DNA of 64,000 bases from UBA6522 sp965262365 (GTDB lineage Bacteria; Pseudomonadota; Gammaproteobacteria; Steroidobacterales; Rariloculaceae), in contig OZ253541.1 in the NCBI GenBank assembly GCA_965262365.1, positions 930,001 through 994,000 on the forward strand, read 5' to 3'. A model generated the notes under the pieces. The model searched no databases and had not been told where the DNA came from. It worked only from the letters and a program-made list of their open reading frames with translations. The position numbers and the translations under genes are program-made. Positions 26,483 to 35,549 of this stretch are shown here, in pieces; within the stretch, counting starts at the first letter, position 1; every line of letters starts with the position of its first letter.

Positions 26483-28678
26483 ATGATAGACATGAAAATG
26501 AAGCTGTCCCGCCGAACCCTGATTCGCACAATGGCGGGTGCCGGCGGAGGCATGCTGATCGGTTTTCGCATTCCCGGTGCCTTTGCCGCGGTGGTGGCAC
26601 CGAAGCCGTGGACGACGCCAACGGAAGGTGACGAGATCAACGCGTGGCTCGCGATCGATGCCGACGGTACGGTGACGATTCGAGTTCCCCACACGGAGCA
26701 GGGCCAGGGTGCCCTGACATCCGTCTCGATGATGATCGCCGAGGAGCTCGATGTGCCCTGGGAGGGTGTCCAGGCGGTATTCGCCGACATGAACCGGCAT
26801 GTCAACGAGGGCGAGGAGTATATCGTCACGACCACTCACGGCTCGCAGCTCGTGCGCCAGCAGCACCCGCACATCATGCAGGCGGGGGCGTCCGCGCGTG
26901 AGCGACTGAAAGCGGCAGCGGCGCAAGCCTGGGGGGTCGAGCGATCCGATGTGGTCGCGAAGCAGGGCATGCTCAGCGCCGGCAACCGCAGCGCCAGCTA
27001 TGCGGAGTTCGCCGGCGCCGCGGCCGAGATCACATTGGATCGGGAGCCGGCGATCAAGCCGCCGGGTGAGTGGTGGCTCCTGGGTAAGCCAACACCGCGA
27101 CTCGACGCGGCGGTGAAGGCCAACGGTAGCGCACACTTTTCAATCGATACACGTCTCGAGGGGATGGTGTATGCGGCCGTGAAGAGCTGCCCAGTCCCAT
27201 GGGGCAGACTCGAGAGCCATGACTTCGACGTTATCGGCGATCGCGCCGGCGTCATCGCGGCGGTGGAGTTGAAAGCCGTCGAGGGGAAGACCTCCACCTC
27301 CGACATGCAGAACGGTGTCGCCGTCGTGGCGGACACCTGGTATCGGGCCAAAACCGCGCTCGATCTGATGCCCATCGAGTGGGATATCGGGCCTGACGGC
27401 GAAGTCAGCAACGGGACACAGGCGGCGGAAGCTCGCAGGCTTTTGGAGGAGACGGGGGACGTGAGCAACGAGGTCGGCGGCGACGCTATCGGGATGATCG
27501 CCGCCTCGGACCGCACGCTGACGGCCGAGTATCATCGCCCTTGGGAGACCCATGCGCGCATGGAGCCGATCAACGCTACCGTTAGCGTCACGGGCGAGCG
27601 CGTCGACGTGTGGTCGCCGGCACAGAATCAGGCGGCCCCGCTGGAGGTCGTCGCGGACCAGTTGGGTCGCGACACACGGGATGTCTATGTCCACACGGGC
27701 TTTATCGGCGGTGCATTCGGTGGCAATGGCGGTGGCTCGACGGCCGTGACCCGGCAGGCGGCGGAGATCTCCCGCCAGGTCGGGCGTCCGGTCAAGGTGA
27801 TCTGGACGCGCGAAGAAGACATCATGCAGGACAAGCAGCGACCGCCGGTGCATACCCGGCTCGCGGCTTCGATTGGTAACAATGGTCTGCCGGACGCATT
27901 CTTCTCTCGTGCGGTCTGGTTCACCTACGGTGGCGTGGGGCAGGTCGGTCCCGCCACGGCGGACTACTCGATCGGCACGATGCCCTATACCGTGCCCAAC
28001 AGGCGGCACGAGCGTCACAACGTGGCGGCCCACATTCCGACGGCGACGCATCGGGCGCCGGGCGCCAACCAGAACGGGTTCATCATCGAGCAGTTCGTCG
28101 ACGAGATGGCGTTGGCCGGCGACTGGGATCCGCTCGAGTGGCGTCTCGAGATGACGAAGGGTCAGGAGCGCTGGCAGAGAGTCCTCCTGAAGCTCAAGGA
28201 GGTCGCCGGATTCACCACCGACCTGCCGCGCGGGGAAGGCATGGGCCTTGCGATCGTCGCGGACCACGGCTCGATTTGCGGCGCTTGCGCCACGGTATCG
28301 GTGAGCCGGAGCGGCCAACTCTCGATCGAGAAGGTCGTCCTGGTCATGAACAGCGGCTACATGATCAACCCGCGCAACGGCGCCGAGCAGATCGAGGGCT
28401 CGGTCTGCTATGAGCTCTCGCATGCTTTGTACGGCGGACTGGATCTTACGGAGGGCCGCTTCGTGAACAGCAACTTCGATACCTACAATTTGATGCGCAT
28501 GCACCAGATGCCGGAGGTCGAGGTTCATTTCGCCCTGTCGCAGGACGGCTGGTGGGGTGGTATGGGCGAACCGGGTGGTCCGCCGACGCCGCCGGCGGTT
28601 GCCAACGCGATCTACTTCGCTACGGGTAAGCGCATTCGCTCGACGCCGATCAACAAGCACGACCTGAATTGGTCGTGA
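26483..28678 (+). CDS. Molybdopterin-binding large subunit of a molybdenum hydroxylase (IorB type)
   Basis: A 731-residue catalytic subunit that hydroxylates an N-heteroaromatic or oxidises an aldehyde at a Mo-cytosine/molybdopterin centre using water. ATG 26483 starts a Tat signal (LSRRTLIRTMAGAGGG), so the holoenzyme is periplasmic and IorA would be exported with it. Molybdopterin-binding blocks are visible: GGAFGGNGGG, HRAPGANQNGFIIEQFVDE and, near the C-terminus, GMGEPGGPPTPPAVANA, whose Glu corresponds to the active-site glutamate of the family. The length fits IorB-type subunits. The natural substrate cannot be predicted. Confidence 0.9.
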   Translation: MIDMKMKLSRRTLIRTMAGAGGGMLIGFRIPGAFAAVVAPKPWTTPTEGDEINAWLAIDADGTVTIRVPHTEQGQGALTSVSMMIAEELDVPWEGVQAVFADMNRHVNEGEEYIVTTTHGSQLVRQQHPHIMQAGASARERLKAAAAQAWGVERSDVVAKQGMLSAGNRSASYAEFAGAAAEITLDREPAIKPPGEWWLLGKPTPRLDAAVKANGSAHFSIDTRLEGMVYAAVKSCPVPWGRLESHDFDVIGDRAGVIAAVELKAVEGKTSTSDMQNGVAVVADTWYRAKTALDLMPIEWDIGPDGEVSNGTQAAEARRLLEETGDVSNEVGGDAIGMIAASDRTLTAEYHRPWETHARMEPINATVSVTGERVDVWSPAQNQAAPLEVVADQLGRDTRDVYVHTGFIGGAFGGNGGGSTAVTRQAAEISRQVGRPVKVIWTREEDIMQDKQRPPVHTRLAASIGNNGLPDAFFSRAVWFTYGGVGQVGPATADYSIGTMPYTVPNRRHERHNVAAHIPTATHRAPGANQNGFIIEQFVDEMALAGDWDPLEWRLEMTKGQERWQRVLLKLKEVAGFTTDLPRGEGMGLAIVADHGSICGACATVSVSRSGQLSIEKVVLVMNSGYMINPRNGAEQIEGSVCYELSHALYGGLDLTEGRFVNSNFDTYNLMRMHQMPEVEVHFALSQDGWWGGMGEPGGPPTPPAVANAIYFATGKRIRSTPINKHDLNWS

Positions 28679-28768
28679 CGTAGCGAGACTTTGCGCCTGC
28701 AGTCAGTTCTGCACAGGCTCCCAGAGAGTTGTAGTCGCCTGTATTTGCCGGGCGCCCCGGTGGCTTGG

Positions 28769-31015
28769 TCAGAACCGGAACGTGTAGTTGAACTTGACGC
28801 TGAGATCCGCGTACGCCGAGTCGAACGAATTGTTCTTGTCCATGTCCTGTAAATTGTGATTCAGGACGATAAACCCCTCCTGACCTGCTCTCGGAATCCA
28901 GTGCAATCGGCTATCGATGCCTAGTTCTTCCGAGATGTTGTCGTATTGGACAAGATTTACCCACGACAATCTGGAAGAGAACGAAAGCTCAGTCGTTAGC
29001 CCGACGAGTCGGCTGATGAACTTCCCATCCGGAAGCTCGATATCGTTCCAGTCAAAGCTGACGGAGAGCGCAAAGTTCGGAGAGTGCTTCCAGGAAAATG
29101 CGCCGAGGATCCTGTCCCGCGTGCCGCCAAAGAAGTCTCCCCATTGAAAATCGAGCTCCCCGGAGAATTTTCGGTGGGCACCGGCTTCGAAGCTCAAGAT
29201 ATGCTGACCGAAGGAATAGCTGCCGGGTGCGACGCCGACTTCCCGCGAGGGATCTTCGTAGATCGTGAAGGGCTCCGCTACGACTTCTTTGCTGGCAAGG
29301 AAGTGGTATTCGACGTTGTCCGCCGAGTTGGTGTCCAACTCGGCAACGCGAGCGCGAATGACTTCTGACTGCAAGCCACTCCCATCGAGGAAATCGATAC
29401 GTTGCGCGTCGACGCCTACGAAGATCCGTTGCCAGAAGTCGCTGTCCAGGTACCGCGTGTAGCCAACATCCACGGTCGTGTCCCGGATACCCGCTCGATT
29501 GACGAAACCCAGCGCGGGATTGAAGTTCGCCTCAATCTCCTTGACTCCCAACCCACCCCGCAGCCCCGAGTTGTTGGGGCTGCGCACGCCGATCCCGCGC
29601 GCGGAGTCTTCGCCGCTCTGCCCCTCCGTGCTCGAGCGCTGAAACCAGGCGTCCGCTTCCAGCACCCGCCCGCCTGACAGTCGCGAGTTGAGGTAGCGGA
29701 AATCGATCCCCATTAGAGAATTGTCCAGATTGGACGTCGGGTCACCGTCGGTGACGATCATGCCGACAGCCGACTCCTCGAGCACGTTAGCCGATACGCG
29801 CCCGACAAAGATGTCCGTTGCGTTCACCGGCCCGGAGGCATCCTGTCGAATGGCCAGAGTGCCGATGTTCCAGCGGCCGACCCGGCCGCTGATCTTGCCG
29901 CCGTAATCGAGGTCGACCGGCGTGCCCGTTGCGCTCAAACCGATACGCCGTGAGAAGAACGCCCGGCCGTTTTCTCGATTCGGCCGAGAGCTGGCCTGAT
30001 TGGACCCAAAACCGCTGCCGCCGATTCGGCCGAACTCGAAGAGATCAGCATCGTTGAGAAAGAAATCCCGTCTCTCCGGGAAGAACAGGCCGAACCGCGT
30101 CAGATTCACCTGACGGTCGTCTACCTCCGTCGCCGAAAAGTCGGTATTTATCGTGAGCGCGGAGTTCAGTGACGGTGTCAGCCGGTAATAGACATCGAGG
30201 GATGGATCGGTATCGGAGTCACTCCCCGCCGGGGCATAGAATTTCTGCTCGCTGAGCGAGATGGAGGGAACGATATCGAGCCCGAGCCCCTGATCCATAT
30301 CCGCAAACCCTGTCGCGAGCCCCGTGCTGCTGGGGTTGTAAGCGCGGTTGCGCGACACCCACGCTATCTCCTCGCCTCGGCGACGAATACCCCGCGCGAA
30401 GTTGAAGCCCCACGCATCGGCCAGGGGATCGAACGCCAGACTCTTGAACGGGATCGCCATCTCCGCCAGCCAGCCGTTCTCGTCGATCGAACCTGCGGAT
30501 TCCCAGATCGTGTCCCACGCGGTTTGGATCTGAGTCACGTTCTGATAGAGCATCTCGTGTCTCACCCCGTTGGCATTCGTCTCGAAGCGATAGCCCCCGC
30601 GGCGAGTGTTGAACGGATCCAGAATCACGACCAGCCGATCGTCGGTTCTCCCCAGACCCAGACCATGTCTCATGGTATTCGCGGCGATACGGTCCGGTTC
30701 GCTGTCCCCGAGTCTTGCGCCGACATAGAGCGCGTCGTCGTCATAGAGTAGATAGACCTCCGTGCGCTCCGACGGCTCGTCTCCATCGCCGGGCCGAATC
30801 TGATGGAAATCGGCGATCAGCTCAGCCTGCTCCCAGACTTCCTCATCCAATAGTCCGTCGATGGTCGGTGGCGTATCGATCCGAACGACACGGACGCTCT
30901 TGCGGTCATCGCTCTGAAGAGGCGCTTCCTGCGCTGACAAGGCGTTCGTGGTGAGAGCGGCGACCATCAGGCTCAGAAACCACGCGAATGGCTGGGTTGG
31001 TGGGACTCTTCTCAT
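28769..31015 (-). CDS. DUF5916 outer-membrane protein with N-terminal CBM9-like domain
   Basis: A 748-residue protein. A signal peptide (to ALSAQ, about residue 28) precedes a carbohydrate-binding-module-9-like domain (PPTIDGLLDEEVWEQAE, YDDDALYVGARL, GWLAEMAIPFKSLAF) and a DUF5916 beta-barrel with FFPERRDFFL and a C-terminal Phe (FNYTFRF), a typical outer-membrane sorting end. It probably sits in the outer membrane and may bind or pass a sugar or other ligand. It lies convergently 90 bp from the Mo-hydroxylase operon. No TonB box is seen. Confidence 0.87.
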   Translation of the reverse strand: MRRVPPTQPFAWFLSLMVAALTTNALSAQEAPLQSDDRKSVRVVRIDTPPTIDGLLDEEVWEQAELIADFHQIRPGDGDEPSERTEVYLLYDDDALYVGARLGDSEPDRIAANTMRHGLGLGRTDDRLVVILDPFNTRRGGYRFETNANGVRHEMLYQNVTQIQTAWDTIWESAGSIDENGWLAEMAIPFKSLAFDPLADAWGFNFARGIRRRGEEIAWVSRNRAYNPSSTGLATGFADMDQGLGLDIVPSISLSEQKFYAPAGSDSDTDPSLDVYYRLTPSLNSALTINTDFSATEVDDRQVNLTRFGLFFPERRDFFLNDADLFEFGRIGGSGFGSNQASSRPNRENGRAFFSRRIGLSATGTPVDLDYGGKISGRVGRWNIGTLAIRQDASGPVNATDIFVGRVSANVLEESAVGMIVTDGDPTSNLDNSLMGIDFRYLNSRLSGGRVLEADAWFQRSSTEGQSGEDSARGIGVRSPNNSGLRGGLGVKEIEANFNPALGFVNRAGIRDTTVDVGYTRYLDSDFWQRIFVGVDAQRIDFLDGSGLQSEVIRARVAELDTNSADNVEYHFLASKEVVAEPFTIYEDPSREVGVAPGSYSFGQHILSFEAGAHRKFSGELDFQWGDFFGGTRDRILGAFSWKHSPNFALSVSFDWNDIELPDGKFISRLVGLTTELSFSSRLSWVNLVQYDNISEELGIDSRLHWIPRAGQEGFIVLNHNLQDMDKNNSFDSAYADLSVKFNYTFRF

Positions 31016-31150
31016 TCGCTTCTGTTGCCGTGTATGACCGACAGCGCCCGTGAGTGTAGATCGGGCCGTTCGCCTTCGAAGCTTCCTGTCCGAAGCTTAA
31101 TGCAGTGGCTGTGCTCGAAGCTGGTACATGAGATCCATTAATGGGTCTTC

Positions 31151-32452
31151 TCATAGCCGCCTGCGGACTAGTGGCCCCCGCCAGTCAGTCTCCCACTCCT
31201 GCACGAGCTCGGCCAGCAGGTCCGGGTGTTGCGCGGCCAGGTCGCGCGTCTCGCCGGGGTCCTCGCGGATGTTGTAGAGCTCCCACGAGATCACGTCCGC
31301 CTCGTCCTCGCGCGGCTCGCTGAGAAGCTTGTAGTCTCCTCGAATCAGTGCGCCGAAGCCCAGACCATGGTCGATGTAGGACCCCGGGCGGCCGAGGTTT
31401 TCGTAGCGGTTGTCCCGTGGGGATATTCGCGCTGGAGGGATGCTTTCGACCAAACCCACGTCGCTGTACGAGCCGCCGTGATCCGAAGAAAATATCACGA
31501 TCGTGTTGTCGAATTGCCCGCTCTCTTCCAGGTAATCGATGAGCCTGCCCACGCTCATGTCGAGATACTCGACCATGCCCGCGTAGATCTCCTGGGCGCG
31601 AGCCTGGCGCCGCCGCTGTTCGTCGCTCAGCTCCGACCACGGCTCAGCCGTGGGCTCGAATGCTTCGGGTCTTGCGCCGTCCGGTATGACGCCCAGTTCC
31701 CTGGCGCGAGCCATCCGCTGTTCGCGCAGAACGTCGTAGCCTGAGTCATAACGACCCGCGTGTCGGTCCAACTAGTCTTCGGGCAACTGCAACGGCCAAT
31801 GGGGTGCGGTATAGGGGACGTACGCGAACCACGGGGTTTCGCCGTCATTGGAATCCAGGAACTCGATCATCTTGTCGGTGAAGTCCCTGGTCGCATAGAA
31901 GTCCGGAGGCAGCTGATCGATAGCCATGGGCACGCCATCGTCCTCGAACGGCTGCGGATCCTCCCAGAAAACCTCCGCAAAGTGACTCGCCGACGCATCC
32001 AGGATGACGAACGAGCGATCGAAGCCGCGGGTTGCAGGCGTGAATCCCTCGCCGGCACCGAGGTCCCATTTACCGGCCATGTAGGTAGCGTAGCCTGCGT
32101 CCTGCAGCAGCTCCGGCAGAATGGCCCACTCACGGCGCAACACATTGCCACGCCGACCGGTCGTGCGGTCGCCAATGTACTGAAGAGCCGCACCCGTTCC
32201 GGCACTCGCCATGAGCATTACACGGGTCGGTTGGCAGCTTCGGTCCGTGTGGAAGTTGGTGAGCCTTGTGCCGTTGAAAGCCAGCGCGTCGAGATTGGGA
32301 GTGGGGATCTCACTGCCGAAGGACCCGATATTCGTGTAGCCGAGGTCATCGGCCACGATGTAGAGGATGTTGGGCTGTGCACCCGCATTGGACGCGTAGC
32401 CGAGAAAACCAATCAGACCGATCACAACGGTCACTTTACTCAGGTACTTCAT
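31151..32452 (-). pseudogene. Sulfatase gene broken by an amber codon and an in-frame deletion
   Basis: This is a close paralogue of the sulfatase at 9751. The N-terminal part from ATG 32452 has a signal peptide (NAGAQ), IVADDLGYTN and an intact formylglycine motif C-Q-P-T-R. After LQLPED the tryptophan codon TGG of the paralogue is TAG (at about 31772-31774), and the same frame continues as LDRHAGRYD. A second lesion removes about 85 residues between YIDHGLGF and GALIRGDYKL, deleting the GG(I/L)...HYP blocks. The C-terminus (DPGETRDLAA) is otherwise well preserved, so decay is recent. The 79-bp repeat at 32548 lies just upstream. Confidence 0.87.
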
Positions 32453-32547
32453 CCTACCGCCTCTATGTTTGTCACTGCCGCGCGGCATCGACGCCCTGGC
32501 GCGCCGCGACGTTAACGCTGCCCGGGAATTCGAGCTCCCGCTCCGGA

Positions 32548-32626
32548 ACTTTAGCTTACCGAATCATGCAAGACGATACCTTCTTGTTTGGCCACAATAA
32601 ATTCTTGTAGTGGAGCGGTGGCCGCC
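32548..32626 (-). repeat. 79-bp repeat upstream of the broken sulfatase (copy 1)
   Basis: About 85 percent identical (12 differences in 79) and ungapped against 33904-33982, starting ACTTTAGCTTACCGAA and ending TGGAGCGGTGGCCGCC on the plus strand. Each copy sits 50-100 bp upstream of a minus-strand gene start, so it may be a shared promoter or regulator site rather than a mobile element. Confidence 0.7.
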
Positions 32627-32650
32627 AGAGATTCGGCGTATGCGACCCGA

Positions 32651-33445
32651 TCAGTCGATGACGTTCCCGGTGCCGATCAAGTCCTGGAATGACATCTCGT
32701 CGGCGGGGATGCAGTAAATCTGCTCGTCCCAGCGCTGTGCCTTCTCTCGATTCAGATTGAACAACTTTCGATCGCTGTAAAAAGGTTCAGTGTAGACGTC
32801 GGGATCGAAAACCGTCATCGTGAGCTCGAGCGTGTTGGCGTCGATACGGCGATACCTCTCTTCCAGACGCATCTCTTCGGAATGGGGATAGCCGAACTTG
32901 TCCAACCAGGTGCGCTCGTCGAACCCGACGGAGTCGACGACCAGGGTATCCCCTTCCCAGCGGCCCACCGAATACCCATTCCACTTTGGATAGGTATCTT
33001 CGAGAGCCGGGAGCGTTCGCCCGTCCATCCAAATCTCCCGCCAGTCATGGCGATATTCGAAGAACTGCAACACGCGTCCCGGCGTTTGCACGAACTCGAA
33101 CGTCGAATGCGGCGCGACGATCTCTGTAACGAGGTTCCGAGGAAGCCCCATGGGCTCGCATCGCCCCAAAGGATCATTTCTTCGCATCTGACGTCGGGGA
33201 CCGTAACCCGGCAGATTCTCGTCGAAGCGGGCCTTACCCTCGACACTGAAGGGGGCCTGCGCCTCTTCGGAACCTCCGGACCCAGGGACGTTTCCGAAAG
33301 TAGGTGGGCTCGTCGCGCGATCCCAGTGTCCTGTCAGGTCGTGTGGGTCGTGCTGGGACGCGTCTTGCTGAGCCAGACAGGGTCCGCACGCAAAAAAGAT
33401 CATGGTCGCGACCAGGGAACGACCGACGTTGCAATTCTTGGGCAT
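32651..33445 (-). CDS. DUF6152-type C-terminal domain as a separate exported protein
   Basis: A 264-residue exported protein (signal peptide ending PCLAQ, about residue 26). It corresponds to the C-terminal half of fused DUF6152-family proteins: HDLTGHWDRA, RCEPMGLPRNLV, EYRHDWREIWMDGR, GYSVGRWEGDTLVVDSVGF and TVFDPDVYTEP. It is 11 bp downstream of the N-terminal-domain gene (33457-33852), so the pair forms a two-gene version of a protein that is one chain elsewhere in the window. The function is unknown. Confidence 0.82.
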   Translation of the reverse strand: MPKNCNVGRSLVATMIFFACGPCLAQQDASQHDPHDLTGHWDRATSPPTFGNVPGSGGSEEAQAPFSVEGKARFDENLPGYGPRRQMRRNDPLGRCEPMGLPRNLVTEIVAPHSTFEFVQTPGRVLQFFEYRHDWREIWMDGRTLPALEDTYPKWNGYSVGRWEGDTLVVDSVGFDERTWLDKFGYPHSEEMRLEERYRRIDANTLELTMTVFDPDVYTEPFYSDRKLFNLNREKAQRWDEQIYCIPADEMSFQDLIGTGNVID

Positions 33446-33456
33446 GGCGCTTCCAG

Positions 33457-33852
33457 CTAAAACGAGAGGGGTAGTTCTTCACCGTTGACTTTCACTGTCC
33501 GCATTTGGCAGACCGTTGGTGACGTGACATGAGGCCGGTACGTCACCGTCACCGTGTCCCCGGGTTCGACGGAGTTTCGGTTCCAACCGTGTCCCCGCAG
33601 TATGGTTGGTGTCCAGCGGGTGTTGACGGCCCAACTTTGGGTTTCTCCGTTCTCTCCCTCCACATCCATATAAATCAAGACGTGGGGGAAACGAAAAACG
33701 AACTCGGTCGCGATTCCGGTGATCGGGCCTTCCACGCTGTCTTGCCATTCCACAGCACCCCCATGGTGTGCGTAGACGGGCGAACACAGCGGTGCTGAGA
33801 AGACGGTGAGGATTAATGCTACTGCGGGTGTTCGAGGCGTCTTTGGTCGCAT
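33457..33852 (-). CDS. DUF6152 N-terminal domain as a separate exported protein
   Basis: A 131-residue exported protein. The signal peptide ends SPVYA, so the mature protein begins His-His-Gly-Gly. The domain continues with PITGIATEFVFRFPHVLIYM (equivalent to the NPH block), TILRGHGWNRNSVEPGDTVT and a conserved Cys in TVCQMRTVKVNG. It stands alone here, while its usual partner domain is the next gene. The first gene of this two-gene operon has the 79-bp repeat 51 bp upstream. Confidence 0.82.
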   Translation of the reverse strand: MRPKTPRTPAVALILTVFSAPLCSPVYAHHGGAVEWQDSVEGPITGIATEFVFRFPHVLIYMDVEGENGETQSWAVNTRWTPTILRGHGWNRNSVEPGDTVTVTYRPHVTSPTVCQMRTVKVNGEELPLSF

Positions 33853-33903
33853 TGGGTATCATCCGGTTTTTCAAATCGCCCCTTGGAGGGCGGGATCCCA
33901 AGG

Positions 33904-33982
33904 ACTTTAGCTTACCGAACCATTCAAGCCGATACGTTATTGTTTGGGAACGATAGATTCAAGTAATGGAGCGGTGGCCGCC
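33904..33982 (-). repeat. 79-bp repeat upstream of the split DUF6152 pair (copy 2)
   Basis: Second copy of the element at 32548-32626, again placed upstream of a minus-strand start. Its right end passes directly into the decayed Fic gene. Confidence 0.7.
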
Positions 33983-34212
33983 GGCGAGCACTTGGCGATG
34001 GCGGCGTAGTAGCTGAGGCGATCTTCGTTGATGGCGGTGGCCAGACACGCGAGCGTCGGGCGGCCGAGGGCCTGCGAGAGCGCGTGATCCGAAATCGCGC
34101 GACCCACGCGACCGTTGCCGTCATCGAACGGGTGGATCTTCTCGAACCAGACATGTGCGACGGCCGCACGTGGACGATCAGGTCGGCCAATCAGGGCGTT
34201 GCCATATCCACA
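33983..34212 (-). pseudogene. Decayed second copy of the Fic gene
   Basis: This 230-bp piece retains four separate segments of the Fic gene at 18346-19518, in order and orientation. They are the start (WIWQRP for WIWRRP), a bit around ADLIVHVR, the catalytic region up to HPFDDGNGRVGR-equivalent bases, and a short downstream piece. The deletion joints fall at short repeats shared by both sides (CGTAGT, GCCGC, TCGGCC). A stop comes after about eleven codons. The upstream operators survive at 34214-34287. Confidence 0.8.
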
Positions 34213-34213
34213 T

Positions 34214-34287
34214 GTGAGACGCTTCTACAGGCTAATCGTCTCAAGTTTCGGATACTTTTGGGACGATTAGCCTCCCAAACCGTCTCA
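34214..34287 (-). promoter_or_regulatory. Conserved Fic-type operators ahead of the decayed copy
   Basis: TGAGACGCTT...AATCGTCTCA (34214-34243) and TGGGACGATT...AACCGTCTCA (34259-34287) correspond to the two palindromes upstream of the intact Fic gene, with one or two changes. They show that the duplication included the promoter. Confidence 0.65.
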
Positions 34288-34481
34288 GGGAGGGTCCTGG
34301 CTGGCGGTCGCGGACCTGTTGGACAAGGCTCGGACTTCACATCTCCGTTCCAAGGGCGCAGAATGGTCACACTAGCGATTCGACATCTTCGCAGCAAGAA
34401 CCGCAATCCAGCGGGACGTTGCAGCTACGGCAACTGTTGGGACCTCCAGCATCTTCAGTGAAAATATTCCACGGAAAAATC
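34288..34481. other. Spacer between the Fic remnant and hflK
   Basis: About 190 bp holding no recognisable gene. The hflK promoter should be here. No strong Shine-Dalgarno sequence precedes ATG 34482. Confidence 0.35.
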
Positions 34482-35549
34482 ATGAGTCAAACAAGAGATA
34501 TTATCGAACAGCTGATCAATGCCGCCGGCGGTTCGAGCGGTTCTGGCCGGCGTGGTGGCGGCACCGGGATGCGTCGCCCGATCGGTTGGCAAGGCACCGC
34601 ATTCGCGATCTTCATTGGCATCGCGGTTGTCGCCTGGGCCGCATTCAGCTCGTTTTATACGGTACAGCCGGAGGAGCGGGCCGTTGTCAAGCGCTTCGGC
34701 AGCGTGATCGGTATTACCGATCCGGGACTGCACTTCAAGCTGCCCTTCGGCATCGACCGGGTGCAGCTTGTGGCCACCGAGCGCGTACTCAAGCAGGAAT
34801 TCGGTTTCCGCACCGAGGATGCCACTCAGTTTCAGCGCACGCGCTTTTCGGACGACGATTTTCCGGGCGAATCGTTGATGCTGACGGGCGATCTCAACAT
34901 CATCCAGGTGGAGTGGGTCGTGCAGTACCGGATCGGCGACCCGATTCGTTTCCTGTACGGCATGCGGGATCCAACCGGCACGTTGCGCGATTTGTCTGAG
35001 TCGGTGATGCGGCGCACTGTCGGCAATCGCATCGGCAGCGACGTCCTGACCGTCGGCCGCGTCGATATCGCCAATACGGCGCGCGACGAGATTCAGGCCG
35101 CGATGGACAAGTACGACAACGGGATCAGGATCATTACCGTGGAGCTTCAGGACGTCGTGCCGCCGCCGCTCGTTCAGCCGGCCTTCAACGAGGTTAACGA
35201 AGCGCGCCAGGAACTCGAGCGCATGATCAACGAGGCGACAATGCAAGCCAATCAGGCGATCCCGCGAGCGCGCGGCACGGCCAACAGGATCATCTCCGAG
35301 GCTGAGGGTTACGCGACCGAGCGCGTCAACCGCGCCCTGGGCGAAACGGCGCGCTTCACGGCCGTGTTGTTCGAATATCGCAACGTGCCTGAAGTCACGC
35401 GCTCGCGCCTGTATCTGGAAACGCTGAACGAGGCGCTACCGAGGATCGGTCGCGTGCTTGTGGTGCAGGATGACCAGATTCCGCCGCTGCCGTTGCTCAA
35501 TCTGCCCGACGTGCCGTCTCAAGCACAGAACCTGGAGGCAAGCCGATGA
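34482..35549 (+). CDS. hflK: FtsH protease activity modulator HflK
   Basis: A 355-residue SPFH/band-7 protein that, with HflC, forms a large inner-membrane cage around FtsH and modulates its proteolysis. It has a Gly-rich N-terminal segment, one transmembrane helix (AIFIGIAVVAWAAF, about residues 45-62), a band-7 domain (YTVQPEERAVVKRFG, DPGLHFKLPFGID, VQYRIGDPIRFL) and a C-terminal coiled region with RGTANRIISEAEGYATERVN. ATG 34482 is the natural start. The stop overlaps the hflC start by four bases (ATGA), giving translational coupling. The usual hfq/hflX neighbours are not upstream. Confidence 0.93.
   Translation: MSQTRDIIEQLINAAGGSSGSGRRGGGTGMRRPIGWQGTAFAIFIGIAVVAWAAFSSFYTVQPEERAVVKRFGSVIGITDPGLHFKLPFGIDRVQLVATERVLKQEFGFRTEDATQFQRTRFSDDDFPGESLMLTGDLNIIQVEWVVQYRIGDPIRFLYGMRDPTGTLRDLSESVMRRTVGNRIGSDVLTVGRVDIANTARDEIQAAMDKYDNGIRIITVELQDVVPPPLVQPAFNEVNEARQELERMINEATMQANQAIPRARGTANRIISEAEGYATERVNRALGETARFTAVLFEYRNVPEVTRSRLYLETLNEALPRIGRVLVVQDDQIPPLPLLNLPDVPSQAQNLEASR

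Noticed and set aside
27140..28660. 506-codon minus-strand frame opposite the Mo-hydroxylase large subunit
   Set aside because: Composition is Arg/His-rich as expected for a shadow frame; the plus strand has the molybdopterin motifs.
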